Part shown: positions 20,384 through 31,874 of the stretch, piece by piece
Layout of the letters: each line of letters opens with the position of its first letter
Position numbering within the stretch: the first letter of the stretch is position 1
Assembly (NCBI GenBank): GCA_026413225.1
Contig: CM048552.1
Coordinates: 215,722,553 to 215,786,552, forward strand
Direction: 5' to 3'
Origin: Otis tarda
Taxonomy: Eukaryota; Chordata; Aves; Otidiformes; Otididae
Length of the DNA stretch: 64,000 nt
Translations under genes and position numbers: made by a program
The notes under the pieces: generated by a model
Told to the model about the DNA's origin: nothing
Database searches by the model: none
Seen by the model: the letters and a program-made list of their open reading frames with translations, nothing else

Positions 20384-22576
20384 GTGAGAGCGGTCCCGTG
20401 TCCCCCAGCCCGTTGGCGCCGGGCCGGGCCGGGCCGGGCCGGGCCGGGGGCGGTTGCTGGGGTTACTGGGGAGGAGGGGCTGCGGCCGCGTCCCGGCCTC
20501 GGGGCAAGGGGCGCAGGGCCAGAAATAGCCCGTGTTTGTTTTTGTGACGGGCTCCGGCTGTTTGCTAACGAGAGTGCTTTGCAGCGAGTTTTGGGTCGTG
20601 ACACAGTGTGTTCAGAGAATGCCAGTGTTTTGATTTTTTTTTCATTTTTTTTTTAAGGCCATTCCCAGGCGGGCGGGGGGTGAGGGACCCCAGGGCTGCG
20701 TGGCCCCGGCACGGCTCCGGCCCTCGCCCCGCTCGGGGGCTGAGCCTTTCCCAGCTCTCAGCCCTGGAGAGCGGGGCTGCAAAGACCTCACAGCCAGCCG
20801 TTCTGCTTTCCCCTTGTTTCCCTCCCCTCCATCCCAAAGCCAACAAAAAAAAAAAAGAAAGGGGAAGCCCAAGCCCCTCCGGACTCGGGTGGATTTTCTC
20901 CCGAGATCCGAGCTTGGCTGGCTCCCTGCAGCCAGAGCCGGCCTCCGCGGAGGAGCCGGGAATCGGTGAAGCCGCCGTGGGCAGCGGTGCCTGCTGTGTG
21001 TCCTTGTGACGGTCCCCGAGGTCAGAGCTGCGAGCCTGCTCGGTGGAACGTGCCTTTGGGTGTCGGCGGTGAGACGGAGACCCTCCGCTTTCCGTTGCAG
21101 CAGCGCCGAGTTCTTGCACGCTGTCGAAAAATCCCAGCGAGCTGCGTCCTGGGAGCACCGCAGGTGGGGAAATAAGTTGGTTTGTGGAGGGGAAGGCTCC
21201 CACCGAAGGCGAAGCGCTGCCGGCCTGGGCGCGAGCCAGCCCCTCGGAGCAAGACCTTCTGCGTGGCAGCGAGCGCAGCTGTCAGCATCTGGGTGGCTCT
21301 GCTCTTCCGCCGCCTTCGTCCGCAGCCTGATCCGCTCCGGAGCGTGCTGCCTGGCCCCGGCTTCCACAGGGGAAGACGTGCCGGTTCAGGGCGGTAAAAG
21401 AGGCGGTGAGCCCCTCGAAACCCGAACTGTGGCGGGGAGGCGCTGCGCTTGGCACCGCGTGGGTGCGAGGCCCCCGCCTCGCCAAGGTTTTTGGGCCGCC
21501 GCGTTAGCGAGGGCCGGGACTGGAGCTCACGAGGGGGTTTTGGTTGCAGGGGAAGGTGCCAGCGTGGGCGTTCGCGTTAGTCGGGATGAAAGTTGCCGCA
21601 GCGGCGTTGCTAAGAAGGCATTTCACTTGGTGTACGGCGCTGGGTGGTGAGAGCAGGGCAAGTCCCTGGAACCGCGGTATCGGGCGAGCGATCGGGAACT
21701 CGGTGTCTGGTTCCTGGGCAGGCAGATTGTTTCATCTCGGCGACGTGATGATTTGTGTGCTTTTTTTTTTTTCCTAATACCGACTGCATGCTGGCTGTTT
21801 TGTAAGAAGTTTCTTTTTATGTTCTTTATACGTGATCCTAAATCCTTAGGCCGGTTCACATCCAGTCTGCTCCATTAAGGAAACTGGATCTCTGCCGTCC
21901 TTCTGATGAAGCAAGGTTTGTGCCTCCAAGGAATTTCCAGATGAGTTATTTTTGGAGGCCCGGCAGAAGTGTGGCAGCCCTGGTGATTCAGCTGCTGACT
22001 TGCTCTTCTCTCTGAGCAGAGGCAGGGCAGGCAGGCAGGGAGCGGTCCGGGGACCTGGTCTCTAATTAAACCGCCTACAGGTGGGCTTTTCCTGCAAGAG
22101 AGCTGCTTTTCCTTACTCTTGGTTTCTCACGGCTGGTATGTTCTAGTTAATTGTGGGTTTGAAAACCTGCAAGGCAGCGCGTGGCGCCGTGCAAGGGAAC
22201 ATCCGGTTACGGGTTGAAACCCAAAATGTGCAGACGAAGGCGGGTCAGTAAGGGGTTTGCTGGCTCCGAACGCGGGTGGCTCGCAGCGGGGCTGCGCTGC
22301 GACCCTTGCCGGGGTAGCTGGGAAGTTCGGCGGCGCTCACTGCGCTCTGCTAACGCAGCTTAACGCTAACGCGTCCTCTGAGATCGCTTGGCCGTTTGCT
22401 TTTTAGCTTCCAGGGCTGGTGCTCGGTGGCGTGCAGCGACTGTCCTCAGATAGCACATGACGCTTTCCCTTGCGTGTTCCCTGGCAGCGGAACACGAGGG
22501 TTGTGTTGGTTGCACACGCATCTGCGATCGCACGGGCTCTGATCCTGAACCAGGTGCAGGTGTTTGGTGCGTTTCT

Positions 22577-22618
22577 GAAAGTGAAAGGGTTCATTTTTCA
22601 CAAATTCTGAAAGTGAAA
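22577..22618 (+). promoter_or_regulatory. Paired ISRE/PRDM1-like motifs in a 32-bp direct repeat
   Basis: GAAAGTGAAA occurs at 22577-22586 and again at 22609-22618, inside a 32-bp direct duplication that also carries the flanking TTCTGAAAGTGAAAGGGTTC. The core fits the interferon-response pattern GAAANNGAAA and is close to the PRDM1 site. Function is inferred from the motif alone. Confidence 0.4.
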
Positions 22619-25600
22619 GGGTTCATTTGTTGTTTTTTTTTGTTTTTTTTGTTTTTTTAATGGACATAACATAATTTCAATGGTAAAAAAATTGGCAGCA
22701 CCCATCAGTTTTCCCTGGAACAGTGAAATTTTTCAGGAGGTGCAGGGAAGTGTTGTTTGTAGAGAGCAGAAGCGTGCGTTCTAGCGGCGTTTGCTCGTTG
22801 GGCGCAGTTCCTGCGGTTCCCGTGCACGCTCCAGGGATGCGTCGGCGTGCTTTATCGAGGATTGGTTTTTTTCTGATTCCTGAGGTATTCCTTTTTTTTT
22901 TTTTTTTAAGTAAGATTTTGAAAGGGGTGGTTTGATCCATGGAAGAACATTAGATTTGGTGACTGAACTCCAGAGAAAACCAGATTTTCTCCTGGCTTTG
23001 GCTTGTTCAAAGGCAAACGGTGGTGGTGAGTGCTTAATCTTTGATCTTTTCCTGCCTGTATCAGATGTAAGCCGGGTTACGCTGAAAGCGCAGGAGCCAT
23101 TTCGCAAGACATAGAGGTGGTGTGTGCTTTAGGGCCCCGGACAGCCGCTCTGCGGTCCCAGCCCGGAGCAGCGCAGACCCCAAGAGGCGCTCGGCCTGCC
23201 CCGTCTCCCAGCAGCCTGGTTTTGCGCTTGAGCACATGTTTCAGAGCAACGCGGTGTTGTGAAAGCGGCCGGTCCCCCACCGCGGCGCAGGATGTGCTGG
23301 CAGTCACTCTGCTGTCATTGTTTTCACCCGCTGCGGTTATTTTTAGCATCGATTTGTCTGGCCGCAGCGTCCAGCCCGGGGATCGTTCGTACACCCCCGC
23401 TCTAAAGAGAGGCTCCTCGCGTTACAAACATTACTTGGTAGGTTCTTCCTCTTTCCAGTTACTTGCTGGAATCTGTCAGTCGCCCAAGTCTGACCTATTT
23501 ATCGCAGGTTTTGTTCACTTTACTCTTGGCAGTAGCGCTTATCAGAACAGTCTGGCATTACGGCAAATGCTTTTCCAAAGTTGTACGTGCACCGTCAGCT
23601 ATTTTGGTCGAAAGTTTTTAAACTTTACCTCAGTAAAAACAGTAAGTTTGCGCAATAGCCTGCTTCTCATTAAATCACGTTAACCGGTATCAGTGAGGTT
23701 GCTCTTCTTCGTTTTTTACTGGATGGCCCTCTGTGCAGAGCGGCGCGGGCGGGCAGTGAAACCTCACTGCCGCTGCTGACGCTGGGGCCGCCGGGGTGGG
23801 CTTCAGGTGTGTTTGCAGGAGATCCAAGGAAAACCGACTGCGAAGGGGCCGGGCCTCGCGTGACTGGGACTGCTTCCTGGTTCCCGTAGTCCTGGTGCCT
23901 TTCATCTGCGGCTCTCTGCTTTGCTGGAGTCGCACCTGCTCCCTCTCCCTGCAGGAACGTGGAAACAGTGCCGCTCCGTGTTCCCCTCAGCCGCGCTTCA
24001 TTTTGTGTTGGGATTGCTGCCCGTGATCCTCCGTCCGCAGGGACGCGGGGCCTGGGAGGCCCGGGCCCTCGTTTGGCTCCCCGTTCTGGCATCGTTTCGA
24101 CAGACCGGGAATCCTGGCCTGGATTTCCCGTCTCTTTCCTGCAGCAGTTCAAAGATGGGCTCTGGAGAGCGCGATGAGGTTGACTCATTTTCCGGGCGAC
24201 GCAAACCCCGTGCGCCGGGGGGGCTGGTAAGGGGCTGGACCCTGGTGCGGCGGTGGCACGGGGCAGGGTTTGGCATGTACTCACACGGTGGCACAACGGC
24301 TCCTCTTCCCCTTCCTTTCTCATTCTGCCCGTCTCCCGCTTCCCTGTCCTGATTCCTCGATCACAAGATTTCTGGGGTCGTCTCTGCTCTTGTTCCGGTG
24401 GTGTTGAAGACGCGAGGTTCTCACCGCGGCCAGGGGGCTCAGCGTGTTACCAGAAGGCAAATTATGACAGTATTAAGATGGTATCACCACCAAACCTGAA
24501 AGCGCATGCTCAGAGTTACTGTGTGCCTGCAGCACTCAGAGCCTGAGCCAGGCGTAAAACCAGGGAGCATGGTTTTTAACAAAGCGTGATAAAGGGGGCC
24601 ACAACCGCCGGCTTTTAACCAGGCGTTCATTTGAGAGGGGAAAAAGACATTTCTGGATGAGGATGCTGTGCCCGGGCACTGCAGTGAGCACTCCGGTTGA
24701 AAGCGAAGCCCTTCCTGCAAAGCCGGTACGCCGCAAGGAGATCCGTTTGGGGCTTCGAAGTCCCGGTGACGCCTTTGAGGTGTGAGGAGAACGCGCGCTT
24801 GGGTGGTGCCGTCCGGAGGCTCGGAGCAGCAATCCTGCGGGGTGGGAGCACCCCACGATCCTGCGGGGTGGTTCATTCTTTATCTGCCCGTTTGAACGTT
24901 ACCGTCGCTGGCTGCCGAGTTAAGGAAACATTACGTCAGTGCGTTTGTTTCGTGGTGCTAAGCTGACGTCGCTCGCCGAAATGCCAAAATCCACGTTTGT
25001 CCTCTGTTCCTTTGCCAGAGCCTCTGATTTCAGCCGCTGCAGCCCGTAAGATGCTTTTGTGCGTTGCCTTTAGAAACAGGCTTATCAGCTGAGGTCAGGA
25101 GATCAGCGTAAAGGCAGCGGTGTTGGTGCAAGCAGCTAATTGAGACGCCGGTGATCTGGCGGCTCTGTTGGTTAACTCCGGCGCTGTGCGAACAGAACCA
25201 CTGCAGGATTTCATCCCCCCGTTCAGGCGCTGGAAAGCTCTGAATCCTCCTGCGCCGGCCCGCGGCCTCGGGGAGGTGCAGGACCCGGCTTGCCGGAGCG
25301 CACCGTCCCTCTGGAGACTCCTGACCCCGCCTTTCCCACGGGCACGGGGGAGCTGGTGAAATGCCACCTGCCACGCTTGTCTTGCTTTGCCATGAAATGT
25401 TTCCTAAAGGAGTCTTCACCTCCAGGACTGGAAGGATTTTGCTGCTGTGCCCTTTGCGCCGGCTGCAGTCAGCTCTTTCTGTGCGCTTTCACCGAGCAGA
25501 AGTTGCACACGCGAGTAGCAGCTTTGGGCTGGGCAGGGGACGAAAAGTGCTTTTGGAGAGCACTTGGAACACTCTGCCAGGAGCTGTTCCTTACCGCTCG

Positions 25601-28600
25601 GCTGGAAACCTCGGCGGAGGGCACAGCCTTTACTTGGTTAGCAATGAAACTCCTCTCGAGGAATCGCCGTTCTGAGAGCGGGAGAGGTTGTCTTCTGGCA
25701 TCAAAGCGCGGCCTCGTGTAGCGGGGCTGGCTGGAACGGCCGTGCGCTGGGGCTGGTAGCGCTGCCGGGGAGCTCCTGGCTCCCGCCTGCTCATTCCCTT
25801 CCCTGTGCTGGCCCAGAAACTTGGAGCGCTGCTCAGCTGGATCGGAGAGCGGATTTTTTTTTCTTTTTTAATTTCAATGTATTTATTTATTACTTTGAAA
25901 AGCAACTTTCTTCACGCCTCGCGTGCCTCCCAGGTGGTACTTTGAAAGCGGCAGCGTTGCTGGAGGAGCTGCGGTGCCGCTGCCGGGAGGCTCTGTGCTG
26001 GCCTGGGCTGGAGGTGAGCTCTCTGGAGTGTTTGTTCTCAGCAGCTGTTCTGGACTGAGTACGTACAAAGCTCGTGTTCAGGCTTTCCAAGCCACTTACG
26101 GCCTTCGCCCTCACCGCATCCCAGTGGGAGAGAAAAGCCTGGCTTTAACTTTGGCCGCCTGGAGAGCGCAGGTGGGGAGGCTGCGCTGCCGGAGCGCAGA
26201 CCGGAGCGTCAGGGCAGGGATGCGGGTAACCTCGTGTCGTGCCCGACTGTGGCGGCCCCGAGATGCCTGGAGGAGAAAACAGCCCTGGCACGTGACTGCA
26301 AACAGGGACCGACTGCGGTTGCTGAGCCTTTTCGGGGTCTTCATCGCCGAATCCTCTTTTCTCAGGGCTGTGCCTTACACAACGCCCTGGTCGCTCCGTC
26401 CCCCGCGGTCCGCGGCGGCCTGCAGCAGCTCTGGCACGGCCGTCGCTCGTGGTGTGGATCAAGGCCCGACTCAGGTTCCTCCCTAAATGTGCAGTCCTGA
26501 AATGAGCTCCCGCTGGGAATAACAAAGACTGTGGCGGATTTTCTTTATCTCTGCTTCAAACTGTGCCTGTTGGTTTGGCCTCTCCTGAGGCGAGGCACGC
26601 GTACAGGTGTGCACACGGGGAAGCCCAAAGCAGCAATCCCCCGTCCGTCCTTTCCTCTCGGGAGGGAATGAAAGAATAAACGTGCGCTGAGGCCTCCTGA
26701 CGTCCCTTACGGCGTGGCCGGCAGGCTCTGGGATGCTTTGGTGGTCGTGGGGAAACGGAGCGTGCCTCGTCTGAAAGGGAGTAAGGAGGGAAAAAAATAT
26801 TGCTTTTCTGTTGCCTGCTGGGTTTGTGTTTGGCTCGTGGGCTGCGTGGTGGACACTGGTACATCATAGTTATCCGCTCGCTAAGCGCTCTCACCTCCTC
26901 TTCCTCCGGGCGGGGGACAGATGTCTGTCCGTGCACGCTGTGCTTTAGCTACCGCAGGGCAAGCCGCGCTGTCGTGCGGTGAGTTTTATTTCCGGATCTG
27001 CCTGGGTTTTGGTGAGGGAAGGGAAGCAGAAGGGCATCCTGGTGTAATTCCACGTGGATTTGTTTGTTACAAGGAGGGTGTACGAGCAGGTGGTTGTCTG
27101 AAAGGCGATAGTTTTCCATGAGGTTGTCCCTCTGCTTCTAAAAATTCTCCTTCTGCTTATTCAACTTGGAGGCTGCGCTGATTAAAAAAGGCGCCGGCGG
27201 TGGCACTTGTCCCGCTGTGTTCTCCACGGCCAGGTTCAGTGCCAAGCTTGGTGACCCTTCTGCTGCCTGCACTGCTTGAGTGTAACCGGCCTCGTGTTTT
27301 GTTTTTGAAAGTCCTAATTGTGCAGCTTATTAGTGTTGAAAAACCTGTTTACCTCGTTAATTAGTGTTACTTTATTCCTCCCTATCTAGCTTTGTTCCTA
27401 AACTCCTAAGCAGGCAGAGCAAGCTGGGGACTGGGGCGTGGTGGTTCTGACTGGGGCAGCTCTGGGATTACCACCGGAACGAGCCCCCTGGTAGCCGGCG
27501 GGGTACGCTTGCCCGGGGCGGTGCGGCTGCGCTGGACCGCGCTGCGGATACTGCCGGGGCAGGGCTGCCCGCGGGACGCGGGAGGCAGGGCTTTGTGAAG
27601 CCCTCTTTGGGTGAAGGTCTGCCCTGCGAGCTGGGAATCCCGCTGGTCCTGGGCTGGAAGAGATCTGATAACCCCTCGTTACAGCATCGTCAGGGCTATT
27701 AATAATGCGGCTTTTTGGCCTCTCGTACGCTCTCTCCCTGTTACGGAGCACGGCCTTGGGGCCCTTCTCTCTCCTCACCCCTCCCGGGGGCTGCGGCTGG
27801 CTGCTGGAGGTTGGGCTGGTCTGTGGCGCGGGCAGCGCTGGCCCGTCTGCCCCAGGCGGGTCTCTGGCGGGCTTTGACTTTCCCTTTACCTTCGCTTCCA
27901 TCAGCCCCTGCCGTCCCGCGTGATTCATGTCGTGGCACCTCCGTACCCCGGTTCATTTTTTAGCAGTCGACGCCAGTCCTCAGGCAGGCGCGGATGATGG
28001 ACTCTTTAATTAAGCCGTTGCTCGTTACTCATGCGGCACACGGGGCCTTTGAGGATCTTCGGCCTCACACTGCGAGCTATGAGTTAAAACCAGCGCGGTG
28101 CCAGCGCGGCTCACCTGGGAGCGGAGCGTTGGGCAGCGGGCTGGAAGCGTTTCCGGTGAATTCTTCTGTTCACTTCCTAAAACCGATTGAATGTCAAACT
28201 TGGCTGCCGCAGCGGGGTCGGTGCGGCTGTGTATGGAGATGAGCTTGGCTGTGCCGCCCCGCTGCGGGGCTGGGAGCGGGGCGATCCCGGGGCGATGGCA
28301 CCGCTGTGCCCGAGTCGCAGCGTTTGGTGTTCCTGGCAGCGGGGGGACGAGGCACCCACCTCTGCAGCCGGTGCGAGAATCCTCGCAGGAACATACGGAA
28401 GTCATTAAGATAATTGCACGTGGGTCTGTATGCGAACTGTCCCTGCTTGTTTGTTTTATCTTCGTGAAATAGTATCAGGATGCTTGTTTGTTTGGATTAT
28501 GGGCCTATATTTAAGTAACCCGTTTTTTCCACTTCGGAAAATGCACGAGCTCGCTGCGTGGCGGATGTCTGCGCGGGCCGGCTCTGGGAACCTCCGCGCG

Positions 28601-30898
28601 CTCCTCGGAGCTGCCGTCCCGCCAGCGGGAGCTCCTTTGTGAGCGCGCTTGATCCGGCCCCGGGGCTCTGCGGCGCCTTAATCGCGCCGTCCCTTCCCCT
28701 CCGCCGGGACTCTGGAATTCCGGGCGGCTTTACCCATCCCAGCCAGCCTTCGGAAGGTGGAAGCAGTAGCAATCCGATAGGAAACGGCGATGTTTGTCAG
28801 CAAACGCACGCTCGTGCCCCACGTTCCGCAGGCAAAGACGCTATTTTTGTCGCTGAGTATTTCTTACTTGTTCTTCCCCAAAGGGCTGAGCGTTGAGGTC
28901 AGTTTAATTCATTCCTTCGGGGCTGAGCTCCGGTGCCTGAGATTCTGCCGTTCTCGGAGCACGGGAACACGATAAACACGGGAACTTTAAGAATGTTCCT
29001 CGTCTGAATTATAAATGAACAGCTTGCTTGTTTGAACAGTCTGCCCCTTCGCCAGTCGAGTTAAGCTTTGTATTGCAGGGAGCGGAGAAATAATTCAGGA
29101 TTAAAGCTGCTCAGCAGTGCGTATGTTTAGATCTGTAAGGCTGCCAGCACATAATTAACGTGTGAGTAAGCCAAAGGAAAAAAGCTGGTTTTTCCTTGAT
29201 ATAGATAGGCAGATGCAGGATAAAACCTAATTATTTTTGAGGGAGAAATAATTTCTGAAAATATTATTTTCCAAGGAGCTGCTGTTATTAAATTTCCCTG
29301 AGTGTTTTTCATTCTAGCTGCTTTGCAGTTTTAAGGCGAAAAAACCCAAGCGTGGCATCTTGTGCTGGCCTGGAGGCCTTGTGCTCGTCGTTGGAAAGCT
29401 CCAGGGTTTCAAGCGCGGCGAGGGTAACCCCGGGACAGTCGGCTGGCGCGGCGTTATTCCTCCTTACTCCTGCGTGCGGCGGCTCTCCCCGCTCGCTGGG
29501 GCGGGCAGGTAGCGCTGGGGGCTGGCGGCGGTTGGCACAGCTTATTGCTGAAGGGAAAAGCCACGGTGACAGGGACGCAGGTCCTCCTGGAGCCTGTAAG
29601 CTCTCTCCTCTTTCTGGTGTTTCTCCTGCTGGATCAGTGTCGGACCCATCATGAGTGGCGTTAGGCTTGTAGGAAGTAAATAAAATGAATCGGGAATAAA
29701 GCGTTTATGTGAAAAGAGTTGATTAAAGGTCATCTCTGAGCGTTCCGGAAAGGCGACAGCGGTTCGGTGTTCCCTGTGGTTTCGCCGTGTATCTGTTCCT
29801 CAAACTACAAAATGAGTAGAATCTTTTTTTTTTCCTTTTTTCTTTTGAAAACTGTGGAAGGGATTGGAACAGAACGACTTGTCTGTGCCCATGCTTTTGG
29901 CTGCCTGCTTTGTGAACCCTTGCGCATCAAGCTCCGTCCCTCTGCACGGGAGGGCGTGGGCCGGTTCCTCCGCGGGGCCAGCCCCAGCACCTTCAGCCAG
30001 GACGGAGCCACGGCGCTGTGGCAGCTCGGGGGAACTCTGCAGGGATTTCCTGGTGTGGGATGCACGGGGCTCCGCTGGAGCAGCGCGTCTCTGCTCTGTA
30101 GCAGACCCCCGTGGTCTCGGAGGGCGAGCGTGGCGTTTTAGGTTCCCAGCTCCCGGTGTGAGGGGAGCCCCCGGGCTGGCTTTGGCTGCGGGTGTCCCCA
30201 GAGGTGCGAGCTGCCGCCCTGCGCTGCCGTGCTGGGAAGGTGAAGAGGTTCCTCAGCCTCCGTCAGGGGTGACAGCTTGAAATGGCACTTGGTGCAGCTT
30301 GGCTCGCGTTGGGAGGAGCGGTTTAATTAAGCTGTGTCCTGGAAGCCCTCGGAACAAAGGAGGAGATATTCCAGGAGGTGTGAAACCGGGGAGCGTGAAA
30401 ATTAACTTAGAAGATGCTGACGCGCTTGTGTGCTGTGACGGTAACGCGCCTGGCAGCCCTGTGGGCAGAGGGACCTCTGCGTGGGGCGGTGACGGTGAGG
30501 GGGCTGTCCTCGTGCCACCTCCGGTGCTGTCCTGGCCCTGGCAGAGCAGAGGTGGCCACGACCACCGTCACTGACAACCAGAGGAGCGTTCCCGGTGCAC
30601 GCCTCGGGTCGTGCTGCTCCTGGGGGTTTCCTGTGGGCCGCGCGGTGTCCTGAAGGTCTGCACTCCGTGTCTGTAGATGAACAGGTTTTCCCGTTTCTCG
30701 CTTGCTTTAATTCGCGGTATCATTAACAAAGAAAGGGGTGGGAAGGGCTGGTTGGGGGCACTCGGTGCAGCTCCCCCGCGCTGCAGGATGAATTCTACCA
30801 AAGTTTTGCTTACAGCTGTTGGTATAAAAAGTGGCAGCTTGGGCCTCTTCTTATTTTTTCTCCCACATCTTTTTTTTTTTCCTTTTTTCTCCTCTTAG

Positions 30899-30934
30899 GA
30901 AAGGAGAAAAAATGCTTCGTGCTTCTGTGACTTG
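30899..30934 (+). other. Microexon-like unit in STIM1 intron 1
   Basis: A long pyrimidine tract ending CTCCTCTTAG is followed 36 bases later by CTTG|GTGAGG, a good acceptor and donor pair. If included after exon 1 it would read in-frame TGA after ten codons, so it could act only as a poison exon or be an unused decoy. No protein similarity is seen. Confidence 0.2.
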
Positions 30935-31516
30935 GTGAGGGTGAGGCTCAACCCCTGGAGTTTGTCGTTTGAGAGGTTGAATCTTTAACTGTGGTGCCAT
31001 CACCGCAGGGCTGGAGATCCTCGACGGGCTGTTTCGGCCGCCCGTGTTGGGTGGAGGACCTGCTCTCCAGAAACGCCCGTTCCCTTCCGCGGGTTGTCGA
31101 GGCAGCTGGATGAGATGTCCCTTTGCAGAGACAGGAGATGTTGTCTTCTGACACTGCTCTGGAGCTCCACGCGCCGAGAGCTGAAGTCAGATGACAGCTC
31201 AGCCTTCGTCCTGCGCCCTGCCTCCGGCTCGCTGTTTGCTGTAGCGTTGCGCTTTGGATAAGCTGTCCGACTGGTTTGTTTTTCATCTTGTGGCTATTTT
31301 CAGCCGCTCAGCCTAACAAGGTGAAATATCTGAGATGCTTTTCTGTTCCCTGTGACCGGGCTATAAGGAGGTACCGGCTCAGCCGGCGGGCTCCCGGCTG
31401 GGGAGTGGCTCACCCCAGCCTTTCCTCCTTTCCGTAGCCTTTGGCTACCTTCTGGCCCGGCCCGTTTGCACCACCTAGTCGGGTCTGTTGTAGGAGCAAC
31501 AGGCAGTCTCTGCGCG

Positions 31517-31606
31517 GATACCCTGAGCCCCAGATCCTGGCGTTGCGATCCGGGTCGCCCTGGATACCCTGAGCCCCAGATCCCGGCGTTGCGATCCGTC
31601 GCCCTG
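31517..31606. repeat. 45-bp direct duplication
   Basis: GGATACCCTGAGCCCCAGAT recurs at 31517 and 31562, two copies 45 bp apart. The block abuts the 57-bp array that follows. Confidence 0.85.
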
Positions 31607-31874
31607 AACCCTCCTGCGAGGTTGGGGCGGGAGCGTGAGGAGGATCCGGATCCATCTCCCTGTCCCCTCCTGCGAGGCTGGGGCCGGGAGCGTGAGGAGG
31701 ATCCGGATCCATCTCCCTGTCCCCTCCTGCGAGGCTGGGGCCGGGAGCGTGAGGAGGATCCGGATCCGTTGTCCTGTCCCCTCCTGCGAGGTTGGGGCGG
31801 GAGCGTGAGGAGGATCCGGATCCATCGCCCTGTCCCCTCCTGCGAGGCTGGGCCGGGAGCGTGAGGAGGCTCCG
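31607..31874. repeat. 56-57-bp tandem repeat (about 4.5 copies)
   Basis: GAGCGTGAGGAGG recurs at 31631, 31688, 31745, 31801 and 31857. Most units contain GGATCCGGATCC, a pair of adjacent BamHI sites, followed by CCTGTCCCCTCCTGCGAGG. High similarity between copies suggests recent expansion and likely length variation. Confidence 0.92.
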
